A stretch of DNA of 12,097 nt, from contig JAOXYB010047813.1 of the NCBI GenBank assembly GCA_028565635.1, positions 1 through 12,097 of the forward strand, written 5' to 3'. The stretch comes from Phoronis ovalis. Lineage: Eukaryota > Phoronida > Phoronidae. Numbering within the stretch: the first letter of the stretch is position 1; every line of letters starts with the position of its first letter. Shown here in pieces: positions 1-6,400 of the stretch. Below the pieces are notes generated by a model. That model was not told where the DNA came from. It did not search any database and was given only the letters and a program-made list of their open reading frames with translations. A program made the translations under genes and the position numbers.

Positions 1-291
1 AAATGTTATTGTTTTAAGTAAACTTACATGCTATATATGTATATATGTGTGTGTGTGTGTGAATTCTTTTACTTTGTGCGAAATTATACCCAATTTTAGA
101 TAGAAATGTCCCCATGGCTGCCCAGAGGCAAGAAAAACAAAAAATGCTAATTAATATGTTTGCTGGATCTATATTGGGCATATACATATAGAAGACAGTT
201 GTAATTTGTCTAGACTTCATAATTATAATGTTAAGCTTTTCTAATTCCCATTATTAATTCAATATTTAAAAGAATGCTTTGTAATTTTCAG
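1..291 (+). other. Intron upstream of exon a (partial)
   Basis: The stretch is AT-rich and has no family-like coding sequence in either direction. It contains a TA/TG microsatellite (32-61). It ends with a usable acceptor (GTAATTTTCAG, 281-291). The part of the transporter gene that encodes TM1-TM3 must lie further upstream. Confidence 0.6.
32..61. repeat. (TA)n/(TG)n microsatellite
   Basis: A run of TA-rich dinucleotides passes into about eight consecutive TG/GT units. It is an ordinary simple repeat in an intron. Confidence 0.9.
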
Positions 292-434
292 AAAAAAACA
301 TTGCTTTGCATTGGATTATTTTTTATTGCATCAGGATCAGCAATATTTAATGCAAATATTTCAGCACTGTTCGCTCATCAGACATCTTCATTTTATGGGG
401 ATCACCATCACGTTGTAAAGAAAACATTTGCCTG
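292..434 (+). CDS. Exon a (first in window): TM4 and the start of the TM4-TM5 loop
   Basis: The acceptor is the TTTTCAG ending at 291 and the donor is GTATGT at 435. It starts in phase 0 and ends in phase 2, splitting a Trp codon. It encodes residues 1-47 plus part of Trp48. The stretch N-I-S-A-L-F-A-H-Q (22-30) aligns with the family pattern N-V-S-A-L-G-A-D-Q, which follows a conserved Lys or Arg. Here that basic position is Asn20, and Asp of the A-D-Q triplet is His29. A His triplet (38-40) sits in the loop. The open frame runs past the donor to 486, but that part does not match the family, so it is read as intron. Confidence 0.85.
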
Positions 435-3400
435 GTATGTGAAGGCTTACTATATAAGAACTAGTGTAACTGCTAAACCATTTTAATTTTTGATACCTTC
501 AGGAATATATTCCAAGATAAATTCAATCTGTACAATTAAGGTGGCACAATTTCCATGACATACAAGTATTTTGATATTTCCACTTTGTTTCAATACTACC
601 ATTTTTATCTATTGTTTAGAGTAGCAGTAAGAGGTACATTATAATTTTAAGTAGCAGAAATGTATTTTTAAGTAACTTTTCAAATGACATTCTAATGTGT
701 GATAGGAGAATGAGTTCTTAAGGGGGCAGGACCCTTTTGGGACAAGTTATGAAAATTCCGTTTTGTTATCTATAACATGATTGTGTAATCAGTAACAGGG
801 CCATTTTGAGTAAAAACTCATGTTATTTAAAATGTAAACTTCAAAAAAATATATTATGTCCAACACCTCTATAGTCTTATAGCTAAGCTAAAATTTGGCC
901 AAATGTGAATTCGAACTAGAAACTCTAATAATTAGTTGTCTTTTTTGAAACTCTTCATGGATCTGAAATGATGTCTTCTAAAGATGTGGGTGTATGTCAG
1001 AAAAAAAAATGAAAAAGTTTTGGCAGTTGAATTTATGAAAGTCTTAACATTTAAATGAAACGAAATTTTAAGAATCTAAAGGTACAGTTTTGGAGATCTC
1101 TATTTGTAGTTAATTTTGGCCAGGTTTCAAATTTTGTATCTATAGGGGTGTTGGACATATTTTTTAAAAATTTACATGTTGGAAAACGCTGTGAGTTTTT
1201 ACCCAAAATGGCCTCCTCACTAATTACATAATTATATGACAGATACATAAAGTAACTTTTTGTAACCCTTAAGTTAATACTTTTCTACAAATGTATACTT
1301 TTATTAGTCTATACTTTTTCATTAAACTGTCCAAAAATCAATTCAAAGTGAAAAGTGTGAATAAGTTGTCCCAATCGGGTCTAGCCTCTTAAAGCCCAAG
1401 GTGGCATTGAAATAGCTAATTTGTTGGGTCATTTATTGTGGCTGAGCCCAGGTACAAAAGGTTCAGAACGTACCAGTTGATTGCGGGTAAGTGAAGTACA
1501 CATCTTGTTATCTCATAAAAGTGACACTATATTTTGTTAAATTTGCATGGCATTTATATTTTTTCAACAAAATAAGTGATATTTTTAAAATTATTCATTG
1601 TTAAATTGTAATGTTCTTAAAACCAGCATCAGAAGACTTTCAATTGGAGAAGTTGTTGTGTGTAAAACAACAAATTATTTGTCATATATAATTATGAGTG
1701 AGCCTAGTGGTGTATACACTGCTTGTTGCATATTTGATGCCGTAGTGTGTTATGAAAGCATATCTATATATAAGTTTGCATTTTTGAATACATTTTTGAT
1801 GTGTATTTATTAGAACGTTAGAAACCCATTTTGAGAAATGAGATCCCATTACCAACCCTTGTCAAAAATAGACTATTATGGTGCCAATTATGGCTACCGT
1901 AGTCTGTTATGTAGTACTAAATAAAGAAAAACCCGATATTATAGTTTCAAACAGAAAATTAATGAGAAAATTCAGAAAGCAGTCTTTGAGATTTCAGCTG
2001 ACAGTAACATATTACCAAGTTTGTGAATTCAATTTATAGTGACATATAATATATATTTAATGATTTTCTTAAATTTTTTTTTTTTTACTTTACAGGTTTT
2101 ATTTCATTTCGGCATTTGGCACTTTGTGTTCAGCATTCATGGTAGCAGTTCCTAGGAAATTCAACTTTAAGGTTTTGAGTATTGCTGCATGCATTGGTAT
2201 GCTGTTGTCTTTGATTATATTTGCTCTTGGCACAACATATTATGCACCATGGGAAAAGGATACTGGTAGTAAGTTATTCATGCTGGATGTCATAAGGATC
2301 GAAGCACTAGTATTTATTTGTAAGAGTTTGTTATCCCATATTCCTTTCTCTGCTGGTTGCAGAAAATATTTGTTATATGAATGTGGGTGTAATTATACCG
2401 AGCATAAAATTAATGAAAAGTTTTTTTGAATTTTTTGTTACCAAATATTAACAGGATTATATATTTTTGTTAGAAGGGTGAAGTCTTGATTTAATTTTCC
2501 AAATTAACATTTCTACAATTTTCACCAGGCGTCTCCTGAGAACGATAGCTAAATTGTCAAGCACAGCAAATTGGAAACATATAATTACCTAAAATGATAC
2601 ATAAGATAAAGTTTCAATGGAGCCTCAGTACAATTATAAAGATGTGTTTGCTACCCACTGAAGTGGGTGTGAAAGTCAATTGTATACTGATTGCACTCAG
2701 ACGACCTGCATTGCAACTTACATATTAACTGTGATGGTAAATTCATCTGTCGGGTTGGCTTGCATTATAGTTGTTTTCTTTAATTGTGCTCTTGTAGCTT
2801 GACATTATGACCGACAGCTAGATGGCATATCATGGTAAAGATGCGCTGTATTAATCAATGTACTCGTGACAGCCTGTTACAGAACATATTCACTAATTCA
2901 TATTATATGAGTAAAAAGAAAATATACTGTTTTTTGTGTCACATATATTGAATTTTTTGACGACCAGTCATGATGTAAGAGTGCTATTTTCTACTGTTTC
3001 AGATGTTAAAAAAAAATTGCTAGGAATCTTTCGACTATTAAAATCTAAATGTCTGCCTACGAGGCAACAGAATACCTCACCAGAATGTAATGTGCTACAC
3101 TCCACTCAAACAACTCAGCAACTGGGAAGATTTATTCCAATCTTTGGGATTATTATACTGTTCTGGATGGGATACTCACAGGTATATGCACCTACTTAAT
3201 AATGCAATTTGCTAGCCATAACATGTACAGAGGGGAGTGTATAGTTTTTGTTTGAAAAGTGAATGGGCCGCTTCTTTTTGTGTGCCCCTGTAAGCCTCTA
3301 TAATCGATAATATTTCCTGTGCATTAATTACAACCAATTAAAAAACTTTTTGTTATAATTTCTTAAAACCCGATTATTAATTTGTGTGTGTTTAAAAAAC

Positions 3401-6400
3401 CCTGTATTTTGAAAGAAATCAAGTCAAAAGTATGATCCTCCACCATTGTTGCAATAAATCACACCCAAGCTAGCTGCTAATTTGATCAAAAAACTAGATC
3501 CACTCTACTAATTAGATAAAAAAACTGGATCCACTGGTGCCAAAAGTCGGACTACTATACCCTTCTGCCCGGGACTGCTATGTTGTTATTATTTGGATGG
3601 AGATAAAGAGTATAGTCTATATAACCTAGCGGTTTTATTTTAATGAATAAAATTTCTTTCGCGATGCACATGCTATTATTAGGAATTTTTTCTGCTGGAT
3701 ATATTACTAGCACTGCATGAGTATTGTTTCCTTACCTCCACAAACAGAAATGCTCATGCAGGTGAAAAGACACTTGATTCTTTAATAAAGAAATTGGATT
3801 GTTTCTTAGGATGAAAAGCGTTGAAATTTATGTGAAGTAGGTATTTTTTAGCACAAGTGCTCACCTATTGGTTACATGATTATTTAGCTAAAAACAGCAA
3901 GCATCCATAAACTGTTTAACCAGTTACCCATAGTAAAATAAAATATTTATTCCAAAAGGTCAAAAAACGATTTTGCAACAACATGGGCATGGCAAAACAT
4001 GGTAAACACCTGCCTAAAGTAATTGGCATGCATGCATACACCATTTTGTTTTCAGCTGGCAACATCATTTGTTGCTCAAGTTCATATGATTTCTCCTCCG
4101 CCTACATTTAACAGAACACATTTTTGGGATGTTACTCTTAAGTTTTATGACTCGGCATCTTTACTTGTACTGGTTCCATTTGTTTACTTGGTGATCTACC
4201 CACTTCATGCCAAGTGTTGCAGGGAGTTAACTTCTATAACAAGAATGGGTAAGTAATTCACGTAGATACAAGGAGGTGTATATATATATATGCCTTTCAT
4301 ACAAGCTTTTTTGGTAATTAAAATGAAGAGATCGATAGACATATAAAAGTATACATTTTTAAAAACTAAGATAATATTCCAAACTTTACAAATCATGAGG
4401 TTAAATAGTTTGAATTCACTCATACGATCTAAAGGCCATTTGGGATAAAATTGAGTTTTTTTAATTTTAATTTTTGAAAGAATATAAGTGATGATAGAAC
4501 TAAAGTAGCTATCTCACGTGTGTCGATCCTCCTCGTTACCATATTTTTATAAATCTCCACATTATTCATAGTATAATAGTTAAGACGTAATCTCACATAA
4601 TTGTTTCACAGAGCTTCAAAAACAAGCTTAATTGCTATGTTTGAAAAAAAATAGTGATCCAATATTAATTGTGATGATATCTATGGAACAGCAACAATTA
4701 CTTTAGACAAGCATTCAAATTCATACTTACCATGTGTTTTACTGAAGAGTCTTCTGACATGATTTGCACAGCAGCAAAATACTGTTGGAAAGTATATTAC
4801 TATTGTTTTCGCATTATTTGATTTCTATGGGCTCATGCAGATATGGTTTTGCAGTATTTTCATGTAGGCCTCGTTTTGTTTATACAAGCATGCCCTGACC
4901 GAATATATAGCAGAAGATACTAATCAGACCAATTAAATCATAACTCGGACAGTACTGGACCAATTTCAAGAAAACTTGAATTTGCATCAAAATGTTTAAA
5001 CTTGGTGTTGGAAGCCATGCATTACATACTTGCAGTGTTTTCATGTGACATTATACAATCTAGTTTGTTTTAGGGATTGGATTCATCTTCATGATTACTT
5101 CATTGGCAACTGCGGGTGCATTAGAGATTTGTCGTAAACAGCACGTATTTGTGAACCCTCAGGGTTGGTACGTTGTACCGCAAGTAATACTAATAGCTGC
5201 TGCAGAGGTGTTCACATCAATCACAGGTTTGTACTATCTAATAATATGTTACAATTTCAGACAGTTATTACTCATTATGTTTGTCTCTGCTTTATTCTGC
5301 AATAATTTAACGCTGTTATTTTTTTATAATCAAGTCACAAATATTCTGCTTGTATATTCTGAAGTATAAATGCACCAAATTAGTCAAAGACAATAAGTAT
5401 ATTAATTACTACCAAATACAAAGATGTGGTATAATGGTGAAATTTGACATTTGACTTCTAAATGACCTTTTGAACTCAAGGTCAACAATAGCCAATCCTG
5501 GGGATGTCACACCTAAATTTCTATGTCCTTAATTGTAATAGTGTTCGAGATATAGCTTGCTGAAAATTGGAAGAAGGAAGAAAGAAACAAAAAAAATAAT
5601 TATAAAAACAAATGCCCAGCCCCCCAAGAAATATACCCCCTTCCAAAAATCAATCCAAAAGGTATCCACCTTTAATTTATTTGAATGTCTCAAATCTCTA
5701 ATAAGTAGCTAACTTTTATATATTTAATTATAATCTCCCAAATAAGTAGCCAACTTTATTAGAATCTCTCAAATATCTATAAGTATACAATTTTAAGTTT
5801 TTACTTCTGAGTTGGTATAGAGGATATCCAAAAAAAGCAGGAAAATTTTGGAATAGAGTATATTATGTCAGTTAGCTTTAAGTCCCTGCTAACAGTCCTT
5901 GTCAGTCATTACTATTATAATAAGTGACATCTGGAGTTAATTAAAAGCTTGTTCAAAAATTAATACAGGCTGGGTTTTTGGCTTATGTTCAAAAAACTAT
6001 TTTTTTTGTGAAAATATTAAATCAGTAAAATCAAATCAAAACGGCACATAGCATAAGGTCACAATTGATGTAACCGCAGTGTTGGTGCAAAGGCTAGCCC
6101 TGCTGGAAGTAGTCCAAGAACCATAAATTTATGATTTTTTCTTTATTCCTCCTAGGGCCGGCTGTTTTGGTTGTTTTTGATGTGTAAGAGTTTATATATA
6201 ATATTAGCTTTTGTAAGTAAAATAAACCAAAATTTGATAGGATTGTTTGAGCTAGGGCAAAGCTATGAATTTTGTCAGTTGTTAGGTGGAATTTTTTGGA
6301 GGTACTCTACAAAGTAGAATAGCATAAAATTTTGGTGGTCATGCCACGCCTGCATGAAAAATTAACTGGTAGAAGGAAACATGATTCATAACCTTCACTT

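Larger units (their letters stand above)
435..2095 (+). other. Intron 1 of the visible gene (1661 bp, phase 2)
   Basis: The donor is GTATGT and the acceptor TTTTTTACTTTACAG. It contains the TTAA-flanked foldback element (722-1388) and a short hairpin (1870-1905). The remaining sequence (435-717, 1393-1869, 1906-2095) is AT-rich with no supported gene. Confidence 0.8.

Noticed and set aside
435-486. Continuation of the exon a reading frame past the GTATGT donor.
   Set aside because: The residues after the donor do not match the family, whereas splicing to 2096 restores the POT signature region at the correct phase.
1051-1248. - strand open frame overlapping the right arm of the foldback element.
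   Set aside because: It is a by-product of the inverted-repeat arm; the left arm does not keep it open and no protein family fits.
1485-1495. Strong-looking donor GGGTAAGTG in intron 1.
   Set aside because: The sequence before it has no family-like coding stretch in a compatible frame; exons a and b already join perfectly.
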